Positions 35,036-43,400 of a DNA stretch of 64,000 nt are shown here, piece by piece; within the stretch, counting starts at the first letter, position 1; every line of letters starts with the position of its first letter. The DNA is from Flavobacterium orientale. GTDB taxonomy: Bacteria > Bacteroidota > Bacteroidia > Flavobacteriales > Flavobacteriaceae. The DNA is taken from assembly GCF_014638005.1 (NCBI RefSeq), contig NZ_BMFG01000012.1, positions 1 to 64,000 of the forward strand. Direction: 5' to 3'. A program made the translations under genes and the position numbers. The notes below the pieces were generated by a model. The model searched no databases, was not told where the DNA came from, and was given only the letters and a program-made list of their open reading frames with translations.

Positions 35036-37366
35036 TCAAAAACCATCCAACTTCTCAAAAACCATTCTTGCCAATAAATAACTTACCGTTGATTCTGCTC
35101 CTTGATTCAAATTCACATTCTTTTCCTCAATCCCGTCATGACAGCCACCTGTGCAATAGTTGTACACAATTTGATTCAAGTGATTGTTACCTAAAAACCA
35201 ACTAAAAGCGACCTCCATTCTTGCTTCATAATCATCCAAAGGGAAGGCTAACGAAAATTGTTGCAATGCCAAGATGGTATAGGCCACATCAATTGGTTGC
35301 TCACCTCCCGGTAACGTTACTTTTTCTTCGTTGCCTTTCAGCAACCAATGCTGATTTGAAATTACTTTGATAGTATCTGATACAAAAATTTTGGAAAGTA
35401 AAAAATCAAAAGAAGTTTTAGCAATCTCTTTGTAGATGGGTTCTCCTGTGCACTTCCAGGCAAACAATAATGCTTCAGGCAAAACACTGTTGGCATAAGT
35501 GAGGTAGGGTTCAAACCATAGCCAGTTCTCGTCAGCATTATACTCATATAAGGTTACTAGTTTTTGAGCAGCCTCTCTGATAATAAGTAATAAATCGGCA
35601 TCGTCTTCTTTTTGATAAAAATAGTATAACCCTTTGATAGCAAAACCAATCGCTCGCGGCGAATTGAAATGCCTAAAGGCAGGTATAAAAGCATACACTG
35701 CTTTCCTGATATATTCATTACTTCTAAAGGAGAGTTCATTTTCTTCTTGCAACAAATGATATACATAACCCAATGCCCAAATGGCTCGCCCATTCGCATC
35801 TTCCAAATTGACTTCAGTATTTTGTCGGGTAAATTTTTGATGTTGGTCCACATAATTTAAAAACAAACCTGTGGGACGTTGACATTTGAGTATAAAAGTA
35901 AGGTAGGTCATCATCAGATTAAAATCAACTTGGTTTTGCGTTTGCTTAAAGTATTGACCGGCGGAAATGAGTGCTCGGGCATTATCATCCAACGTATAAC
36001 CGGAATCTAAATCAGGGGTGGTGATTTTTGAAAATTGAAGCATACCTACATCGGTTGTCATGTTTTTTAAATGATTGACATTCAATGGCGGTTTTTTATA
36101 CTGTAAAGGAAGATCGCGGTGGATTTGTTTTGCAAAAAGTTGCCCATGAGCAATGGCAGCATTCTGCCACGAAGTAGCAGCAGAAATAGAAAGAGCTTTC
36201 ATTTTCATGGTTTGCAATAAGTCGCGGTCATCTAATAAGCGGTTCAGTTTTTCTGCTAATTGTTGGGAATTACCAAAGTCAAACAAAACACCATTTTCTT
36301 GAGTCAAAACTTCTCGGGCATGCGGTATTGGAGTGGAAACAATTGGGCAACCACAGCTAACAGCATATGAAAAAGTACCGCTTACAGCCTGATTCGGATC
36401 TATGGAAGTAAAAACATAACAATCTGAAAGCTGTAAATAATCCAACAATTCGGGTAAAGGAACAAACTTGTTGACAAACTTAACATAGTTTTCCAAATGC
36501 AATTCAGCCACTCGTTTTTTTAACGATTCTCGGTAGGTGTCACCTTGATGTTTAAATAGCGTGGGATGAGTTTTCCCCACAATTAAGAACAAGAGGTCTT
36601 TGTGCTTTTCTATGAGAGTGGGTAAAGCCTCGATAGTAGTTTCGATGTTTTTTCCCGGACCCAAAAAGCCAAAGGTGGAGATAACCTTGCGGTGCAAAAG
36701 ACTGTACTTTTCTTTTAAAAGATTTTTATCCGCATGTTCCACCAAATGAGTGCCGTGAGAAATGATAGTTACTTTTTCCTCGGGTAAGCCATAGATGGAA
36801 ACGAGTAACTCACTGGCTGACTTGGTCATTACGGTAACACCGGCAGCCAAAGAAGCCATTTTTTGAACATGGATTTTCAACTCGCTGTTCGGTTCCGGAA
36901 GTATCGTGTGAAAAGCTACAATAAAAGGTTTTTGAAGGCTTCCCAAAAAGGTAAGGAAGGCTTCTTCGTTCTTTTTAAACAACCCAAACTCGTGTTGCAC
37001 CATCACCATTTCAATTTCTGTACTGAAATTGATGCGAGTCGCCAGAGCTCTATACGATTTGGAATCCTCGGTATTTAGAAAACATTCCACAGCTTCAGAA
37101 TCATAGATATGATTTTCATTTTCAGCAGCTAAGGCACAAACTTTTACGTTAAAACAATCCTCAAAATGATCGTCCAACGCTTTTTTTAAATCATAGGTAT
37201 AGCTGGCAATGCCACACTCTCTGGGTGGATAAGTAGCAATCAGCAAAATTTTGGGAGTTAATGGTGCCTTTTCCTTAGGCAAACGGAACTCGGTTCGCAC
37301 ATCCAACTTTTTCTTTTTAGAAAATTTTAAAATCAAATGGGTTGCTGTGTTAAATTTCTGTATCAT
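35036..37366 (-). CDS. GT4-type glycosyltransferase with C-terminal helical domain
   Basis: The protein has 776 residues. Residues 40-410 form a GT-B glycosyltransferase with ATYPPRECGIASYTYDLKKA at the nucleotide-fold start, the middle-domain opening ISTFGFLGPGKNIETTIEAL and the donor-site region GTFSYAVSCGCPIVSTPIPH. Residues 430-776 look like an alpha/alpha-toroid (TLDDNARALISAG, DANGRAIWALGYV, CTGGCHDGIEEKNVNLNQGA), as seen in some glycan-processing enzymes. Such two-domain proteins often accompany GH130 genes in this phylum, so it may act with the enzyme at 4.8 kb on mannosides. The substrate is unknown. Confidence 0.8.
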   Translation of the reverse strand: MIQKFNTATHLILKFSKKKKLDVRTEFRLPKEKAPLTPKILLIATYPPRECGIASYTYDLKKALDDHFEDCFNVKVCALAAENENHIYDSEAVECFLNTEDSKSYRALATRINFSTEIEMVMVQHEFGLFKKNEEAFLTFLGSLQKPFIVAFHTILPEPNSELKIHVQKMASLAAGVTVMTKSASELLVSIYGLPEEKVTIISHGTHLVEHADKNLLKEKYSLLHRKVISTFGFLGPGKNIETTIEALPTLIEKHKDLLFLIVGKTHPTLFKHQGDTYRESLKKRVAELHLENYVKFVNKFVPLPELLDYLQLSDCYVFTSIDPNQAVSGTFSYAVSCGCPIVSTPIPHAREVLTQENGVLFDFGNSQQLAEKLNRLLDDRDLLQTMKMKALSISAATSWQNAAIAHGQLFAKQIHRDLPLQYKKPPLNVNHLKNMTTDVGMLQFSKITTPDLDSGYTLDDNARALISAGQYFKQTQNQVDFNLMMTYLTFILKCQRPTGLFLNYVDQHQKFTRQNTEVNLEDANGRAIWALGYVYHLLQEENELSFRSNEYIRKAVYAFIPAFRHFNSPRAIGFAIKGLYYFYQKEDDADLLLIIREAAQKLVTLYEYNADENWLWFEPYLTYANSVLPEALLFAWKCTGEPIYKEIAKTSFDFLLSKIFVSDTIKVISNQHWLLKGNEEKVTLPGGEQPIDVAYTILALQQFSLAFPLDDYEARMEVAFSWFLGNNHLNQIVYNYCTGGCHDGIEEKNVNLNQGAESTVSYLLARMVFEKLDGF

Positions 37367-37716
37367 AATAGTAGGGATAATTTGGATTTGGAAAATTGTT
37401 TTTTAAGTAGGAAAAGAGCGGAATCCGCAACGAAAAGGCGTCTTTCATAAAAAAGCTAAAATAGCAACTAACCCAATTTTGTATTAGCCGTAAAAAACAA
37501 TTTGTTACCCCAATCAAACAAATAACAAAAAGGAGTTATTTGGTAGGTGTTCAAAGATTTCTGACCAGTAGGAGGTAAGAAATGCCAACTTCACTTAAAA
37601 TCGACAAAATACAAGTAAAGTACAGGGATTTTTTTTGCGTTAATTTTTATCGTAATTCAGTCGGTAAACCGTTTTGATTTAGTGTTATTTTGTTACAATT
37701 TCCAGCACAACTAGCT
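37367..37716. other. Divergent promoter region between glycosyltransferase and SDR
   Basis: This region contains a GCGGA-A-TCCGC dyad (37418-37428) and a possible 31-codon leader ORF (37582-37677) preceded by AGGAGGT. Otherwise it is AT-rich with no recognised element. Confidence 0.45.
37582..37677 (+). CDS. Possible 31-residue leader ORF before the SDR gene
   Basis: ATG 37582 is preceded by AGGAGGT (37569-37575), a perfect Shine-Dalgarno core with 6-nt spacing. That is rare here, where genes start behind A-rich leaders. The ORF begins MPTSLKIDKI and ends 39 nt before the SDR start. The peptide has no recognisable family, and chance is a real alternative. Confidence 0.2.
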   Translation: MPTSLKIDKIQVKYRDFFCVNFYRNSVGKPF

Positions 37717-38565
37717 ATGAAAAAGCCGTCAAAATTTCCAATACAAGAACAACCGCTACCGGGCGATGAACACAAAATGAATCCGATACCCGAGTTAATT
37801 CGAAAGAATTATAAAGGAGCCGATAAATTAAAAGGAAAAGTAGCTTTGGTAACAGGTGGCGATAGTGGTATCGGTGCAAGTGCCGTTTTGCATTTTGCAA
37901 AAGAAGGAGCTGACATTGCCTTGGTCTATTTGAAAGAAACTAAAGACGCCAAAAACATTCAAAGTCAAGTGGAAAAAATGGGTAGAAAATGCCTACTTCT
38001 CAAAAAAGACCTAACCAGTGAAACCAACTGCCACTTTTGTGTAAAAAAATGTGTGGAGGAATTGGGACAATTGAACATTGTAGTAAACAATGCTGCAGTG
38101 CAATTCTCAAAAGACTCTTTGACTGAGATAACCAAGAAGCAACTGCATACTACGTTTGAAACGAACATTTATCCCTATTTTTATATCACCCGAGCGGCAT
38201 TGGCACATTTAAAAGAAGGCGACACCATTATCAATACCAGTTCGGTGACGGCCTATAGAGGTAGCGAGCACCTGATTGATTATGCGAGCACAAAAGGAGC
38301 TATTGTGAGTTTTACCCGCTCCTTGTCCGCCCAATTAGCACCCAAAAAGATACGGGTAAACGGAGTTGCTCCCGGTCCTATATGGACACCACTCATTGCG
38401 GCTTCAATTGGCGACGTAACCGATTTCGGGCAAGATACCCCAATGGGAAGGGCAGGCCAACCCGGAGAAGTGGGACCCGCCTATGTTTTTTTAGCCTGCG
38501 AAGACAGCAGCTACATCACCGGTCAATTTCTTCACATTAACGGGGGTGAAATAATTGGTGGATAG
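37717..38565 (+). CDS. Short-chain dehydrogenase/reductase (YghA/general-stress type)
   Basis: The protein has 282 residues. The N-terminal extension FPIQEQPLPGDEHKMNP is typical of the YghA-like general-stress subgroup. The cofactor motif is TGGDSGIGAS, the structural motif NNAA, and the active site has Ser in NTSSVTAY and YASTK. Substrates of this subgroup are poorly defined aldehydes or ketones. ATG 37717 is chosen over an upstream TTG because it gives the family N-terminus. Confidence 0.92.
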   Translation: MKKPSKFPIQEQPLPGDEHKMNPIPELIRKNYKGADKLKGKVALVTGGDSGIGASAVLHFAKEGADIALVYLKETKDAKNIQSQVEKMGRKCLLLKKDLTSETNCHFCVKKCVEELGQLNIVVNNAAVQFSKDSLTEITKKQLHTTFETNIYPYFYITRAALAHLKEGDTIINTSSVTAYRGSEHLIDYASTKGAIVSFTRSLSAQLAPKKIRVNGVAPGPIWTPLIAASIGDVTDFGQDTPMGRAGQPGEVGPAYVFLACEDSSYITGQFLHINGGEIIGG

Positions 38566-38585
38566 ATATTGAAAAATGAGATTAT

Positions 38586-38634
38586 AGTGAGTAGTTATTA
38601 GTGATTAGTGAATAGTAAATAGTAATTAGTATCT
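38586..38634. repeat. Heptamer array, AGTGATT family (7 units)
   Basis: Seven consecutive 7-nt units (AGTGAGT, AGTTATT, AGTGATT, AGTGAAT, AGTAAAT, AGTAATT, AGTATCT) lie 20 nt after the SDR stop. The unit is the reverse complement of the ACTAATC heptamer at 39508. Confidence 0.8.
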
Positions 38635-38652
38635 ATCTAACATGTAACTTCT

Positions 38653-38714
38653 TCTATTTTTCTATTCTCTATTTTCTATCCTCTATTCTCTATTTTCTAT
38701 TCTCTATTTTCTCC
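38653..38714. repeat. Heptamer array, polypyrimidine family
   Basis: CTAT recurs at spacings of 8,7,7,7,7,7,7, giving a 14-nt unit ATTTTCTATTCTCT repeated about four times. It directly follows the AGTGATT array, and the same pair occurs inverted at 48040-48150. Confidence 0.8.
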
Positions 38715-38824
38715 AATTCAAAAAATCCTACACTTCATTACCAAAATAATGTAACACTTAAATCTTGATTAGCAACTACCTTGCCGACCAAGTGAAAATA
38801 AATTCATTTGCTAATAAATTAAAA

Positions 38825-39151
38825 ATGAGAAGTTTAAAAGTTTCGATTGAAGCCTGTTTAGAATGTTTACTAGCCTGCGAAAGATGTATTACCGACTGTG
38901 TGAAGGATGCCAATCATGACTGTGTAGCCTTATGCCGCGATTGTGCCGACATCTGTACGTTATGTGCAAAATTTGAAGCTAGAGGTTCCGTGTTCAGTAA
39001 AAAACTCCACGCCTTATGTGCTGAAATTTGCAATGCGTGTGCCATAGAATGTGCCAAGCATGCCGACCATCACGCCAGTTGTAAAGAATGTGCAGAAGCC
39101 TGCCGAAAATGTGCAGAAATTTGTGCTCAAATGACGTCAGTTACTGCCTAA
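38825..39151 (+). CDS. Cys-rich four-helix copper-storage-like protein (DUF326)
   Basis: The protein has 108 residues with 19-20 Cys and several His, mostly in helical CxxxC spacings: CLECLLACERC, CRDCADICTLC, CAEICNACAIEC and CKECAEACRKC. This is the pattern of the DUF326/Csp family, four-helix bundles that bind many Cu(I) ions. No signal peptide, so cytosolic Csp3-like storage is likely. ATG 38825 gives the normal family length; an upstream TTG frame would add 20 residues. Confidence 0.88.
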   Translation: MRSLKVSIEACLECLLACERCITDCVKDANHDCVALCRDCADICTLCAKFEARGSVFSKKLHALCAEICNACAIECAKHADHHASCKECAEACRKCAEICAQMTSVTA

Positions 39152-39202
39152 TTTCTCGTAAATTTACTTTGTAAAACAATTTTAACTCCCAACTTCCATC
39201 CC

Positions 39203-39502
39203 ATGACCATCAAACAAATAAAAGAAAAACTAAAAACAGCAACCAACCCTATTGCACAATCACTACATAGCGGGACAGGCTTTAACGTATTGCTCCTGGG
39301 TTTCAATAAAGGTATGGTATTAAAAGAACACAAAACCCGAACTCGAGCCAAGTTAACTGTCTTAGAAGGGCTCGTATTTTACCGAGAAGGGAATAGAGTA
39401 GTAGAACTCCAACAGTATGATGAAATGGATATCCCCGTTGACGTCATTCATGCTGTAGAAGCTGCAGAAGATAGCCTGTGTCTCTTGACAAAAGGCGAAT
39501 AA
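39203..39502 (+). CDS. Small cupin-domain protein
   Basis: The protein has 99 residues. A single cupin barrel is suggested by GFNKGMVLKEHKTRTRAKLT, VLEGLVFY and MDIPVDVIHAVEA. One His each in LKEH and VIHAV are candidate metal ligands, but the full motif is incomplete. The function is unknown. It follows the Cys-rich gene after 51 nt and may share its transcript. Confidence 0.75.
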   Translation: MTIKQIKEKLKTATNPIAQSLHSGTGFNVLLLGFNKGMVLKEHKTRTRAKLTVLEGLVFYREGNRVVELQQYDEMDIPVDVIHAVEAAEDSLCLLTKGE

Positions 39503-39507
39503 AACCA

Positions 39508-39575
39508 ACTAACCACTAACCACTAATCACTAATCACTAACCACTAATCACTAATCACTAATTACTAATCACTAC
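39508..39575. repeat. Heptamer array ACTAAYC (9 units) at a convergent gene end
   Basis: Nine exact-period 7-nt units (ACTAACC or ACTAATC or ACTAATT) run from the cupin stop into the end of the DNA glycosylase gene, where they encode its last residues and its stop codon. Confidence 0.9.
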
Positions 39576-40049
39576 CTTAATAACCGCCCACTCTTTTAAT
39601 TGCTGCTCAAAAGAAATACGGGCATTGGCAGGACTGGTAGACGGTAATGTAACTTGTTTGTATAGGTTGGAAACTTGAACGTACTTATTGAAATACTTCG
39701 CAGCTTTTTGACCGTTAAAAACAATTAGTTTCAAGTTGGGCAGTGTTTGTAAAAAAGATGTAAAATCATTAGGAACTTCTTCGGTTATCGCACTATCTAA
39801 ACTGCCCTCCCTCACACAAGCTTGTAAAACATCCCAAAGAGCGAGGTTGTGTTTTAAAACTAACTGCTTTCGTTGCTCGTAATCGTTAGTATAGGGGTCT
39901 TCAAAAATAATAAACAATAATTTCCAAAAAGCATTTCGTGAATGTCCATAATACTGATTCAATTGCAAAGAGGCGACACCGGGCATGGTTCCTAAGACCA
40001 ACACTTTTGCATCCGGATTGGAAATAGAAGGAAACGAATAGATTTTCAT
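39558..40049 (-). CDS. DNA-deoxyinosine (hypoxanthine) glycosylase, UDG superfamily
   Basis: The protein has 163 residues. VLVLGTMPGVASLQLNQYYG followed by HSRNAFWKLL is the signature of UDG family 6 hypoxanthine-DNA glycosylases, and FNGQKAAKYF and LPSTSPANAR supply the second active-site region. It removes deaminated adenine from DNA. The last residues, VVISN and the stop, are encoded by the ACTAATC repeat array, so the natural C-terminus has been set by repeat insertion. Confidence 0.88.
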   Translation of the reverse strand: MKIYSFPSISNPDAKVLVLGTMPGVASLQLNQYYGHSRNAFWKLLFIIFEDPYTNDYEQRKQLVLKHNLALWDVLQACVREGSLDSAITEEVPNDFTSFLQTLPNLKLIVFNGQKAAKYFNKYVQVSNLYKQVTLPSTSPANARISFEQQLKEWAVIKVVISN

Positions 40050-40481
40050 AGCATAGTATTTTGAAGTAGTAGGAACCCTGTAGGCTGTTTAATGGTAAAA
40101 GAAGTGTCTTTCAGCATCACCCTAGCTATTTTTTGATTTTTTAAATCCTAAGAGAATGTACAAACAAAAGTGGTTTTGTTCCAATTGTTTTACTTGATGG
40201 CCAACTACAAAGAAAGGTAATTTTTTAAATACTTGGTAGCAATCCTACTTTATAAATCCGCATTGTAACGACAAATTTCAATCAGGTTGTTGTTGCTATG
40301 GTTAATCTCATGACATCCAAAATAGTCAACCCCACACTCTCCTTTCCTCTTTATTTCTTTTCTCTTTTTTCTTTTTTCTTTTTTCTTTTCTCTCCTTTTA
40401 ACATAATCTTTCCATTGTCTATCCATCATAAATTACTATTTTTAGCGAATTATTAACTAATTATATTTTATAAACCTTTTT
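40050..40481. other. Divergent intergenic region with polypyrimidine array
   Basis: This region has no gene. It carries a 7-nt-period pyrimidine array at 40340-40396 and an AT-rich promoter before the T9SS gene with TATTTTTA near 40437. Confidence 0.5.
40340..40396. repeat. Polypyrimidine heptamer array
   Basis: TTTCTTT/TCTCTTT units with 7-nt period, for example three successive TTTTTTC units. The sequence resembles the ATTTTCTWTTCTCT unit at 38653 and 48040. Confidence 0.65.
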
Positions 40482-43400
40482 ATGAAAAAAATTACATTAT
40501 TCCTGTTTGCCCTCTTTTCGTGTTGGCATCTACAGGCACAAGTAAATTTGTACTCTTTTGCCCAAAGCACTGAAACGTACACAGAGATTTCGGGTGGTAC
40601 CGTTTTAGGTACAGCAACGACACCCACTAGTTTTGACTCGCAAAACTGGACTATTGCAGCCGGTTCGATTCCATTCGATTTTAATTACAATGGGGTAAAC
40701 TACACAGGATGCACAGTCAACAGTAATGGATTCATTACTTTTGGAGCTACTGCTCCTGACACTTTTTTATCTTCACCAATTTCTTCTGCTACAGCCTATT
40801 CCGGTGCAGTATCTGCTTGGGGAGGTGATTTAGTTGGTGTTTTTGTCAACAACTTAATTACCGCTGAAACAAGATGGGAAGTAGTAGGGGACGCACCTAA
40901 TAGAGAATTTGTTATTCAGTTTAAAAATTGGAGACCTTCTTATTCTTCAAGTGTTGCTGATATTTCGTTCATTAACTTTCAAATTCGTTTGTCTGAAACT
41001 ACTAATCAAATCAAAATTGTTTATGGTCCTACAGGCTATGCAATCGGAACTCTTGCTTTTTCCGGTACTAGACAAATTGGATTACGTGGTGCAGCAAATA
41101 CTGATTTTAAAACCAGAACCAATACAGCTGCACAGTTGTTTACCGCTTCTGCGGCAGGAACTTTAAATAGTTCTTCGCAGGCTTTTAATACAGTGAATGC
41201 TACACCGGGTATGCCAACTAATGGTTTAACTTATACTTATACACCTCCGGTAGCATGTTCTGGTACGCCTGTTGCAGGAACAGTAGCTCCAGCGGTACAA
41301 AATGTTTGTGTTGGAGGTACACCGGCTGTATTGCGATTAACAGGAAACAGTGAAGGCTTTACAGGTGTAACTTTTCAATGGGAAACTTCAGCGGATAATG
41401 TAGCTTGGGAAAATGCTACAGGTGCATCAGCTACAACACAAGTGTATTCACCACCAGCTTTTGCCGGACCGGATACAGTATATTACAGATGTAAAATTAC
41501 TTGCTCAAATAGCGAATTGTTTTCGTTTTCGAATGCAGTGACGGTGAATCCGGCTGCAAACCCAACAGCACAAGCAACAAACTTAGCGTTTACAAATATT
41601 ACGTATTTTGGATTCGCAGCAAACTGGACTAATGCTGACGGAAATAGACGTGTAGTTTATGTAAGTGATGCTCCAATTGTTGATCCTACAAACGGAAATG
41701 GTCCTGCTTTAGTGGCTAACACTACTTATGCCGGTACCGGACAACAAATTGTATTTGATGGAACAGGAACTGCTGTAACAGTTACAGGTTTAACACTTAA
41801 CACGCAGTACTATGTAAAAGTAATTGAATACCTACGTTGTGGTTCAGCTGCTCCGTTTGATTTCTATTATAATCCTGCATCAGTATCGAATGCAGCTACA
41901 GTGACTACTTCTTCCGCAACACCATTACCATGGGAGGAAGGTTTTGCTACGACTACGTTGCCCACAAATTGGTTAAATCCGTCCTCATGGTCAATTAGTA
42001 ACACGGTGACGGCAATCAATCCGGCATTAAATACCAATTATATTTCCAGAAATTTATATTCATTTGTTACGACAGCTAATTTTATAACTCCTATATTCGA
42101 ACCTGTACCGGCCAATTATAGATATACATTCAATTATAAATTAGCCAATTTCTCATCGCCTTATGCAGCTACTCCTGAAAATTCATGCAGTACTATAATT
42201 GCTATTTCAACAGATAACGGGCTTACTTACACCGATGTTGAAACAATAATCAATAATGGTGCAGCAGGATGGCAGGTACATTCTTTAAATTTAGCGGCCT
42301 ATACAGGTCAAAGCATTAGAATTAGAATGACCAGCAACTGGATTGCCGGAGATTATTATATTGCTTTTGATAATTTTAAAATCGAGGCGATTCCTTCTTG
42401 TACAGAATCTGCCGACTTAACGGTGACAAGTATTGGTATGGATAGTGCCGTCTTAGGATGGACCGAAGGAGGAACAGCTACATCTTGGGAAATCCAATAC
42501 GGTGCTCCCGGATTTGCATTAGGCTCCGGAACTACTGTAGTGGCTACTGAAAATCCATTTACTTTAACAGGTTTAACGGAGAACACAAATTATGCGTATT
42601 ACGTAAGAGCCGTTTGTTCTGTTTCCGATCAGAGTCCATGGACAGGACCTTTAGCATTCAAAACAACTTGTGCAGATAAAACCGATTATATTGAAAACTT
42701 TGATAGTTTAACTTCAAACTTCAGTACTACAATGCCGGATTGCTGGAGTAGAGTACTGGTAGGTACACCAAGTTTATATGTAACTACAGGAAGTGCATTG
42801 CCAATGTCACCTTCTAACAGACTATATATGTTTGTGTCAAGTACGGCTACACCTGCTCAACAAGCTTATGCAGTCTTGCCTTCCGTGTCAAACTTATCGG
42901 CAGGAACACACAGACTTCGATTCAAAGCTTTTTCAACACAATTGAATCGCTTTCTTGAAGTGGGATATATGACTGATCCAACGGATATAAGTACTTTTGT
43001 GTCTTTAGAAGAAATTACAATTCCGGGTACAGTAGTAGCAAATACACAACAATTTGTTGTAATACCGCCTGCATCGATACCGGCCGGAGTGAAACATCTA
43101 GTGATTTTAAATCCTGGTTTCCCGGGTGAAACTTCTACTGTATATATTGACGACGTAAGCTGGGAAGTTATACCAACATGTATAGAACCGTCAGGAGTTA
43201 CACTAGGAAGTGTATTGGCTACAACAGCAACTTTAAACTGGACAGCAGCATCACCTGCACCGGCTGAAGGGTATGAATATTATTTGGCTACGACATCTAC
43301 CAATCCGGATGCAGCAACAGTACCAACAGGTGCAGTTGCAGCCGGTATCACAACTGCTAATTTAACTGATTTAACACCGGCTACCGTTTATTATGTATGG

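Noticed and set aside
38586-39575. CRISPR array
   Set aside because: Units are only 7 nt, contiguous, without spacers, and no cas genes are present.
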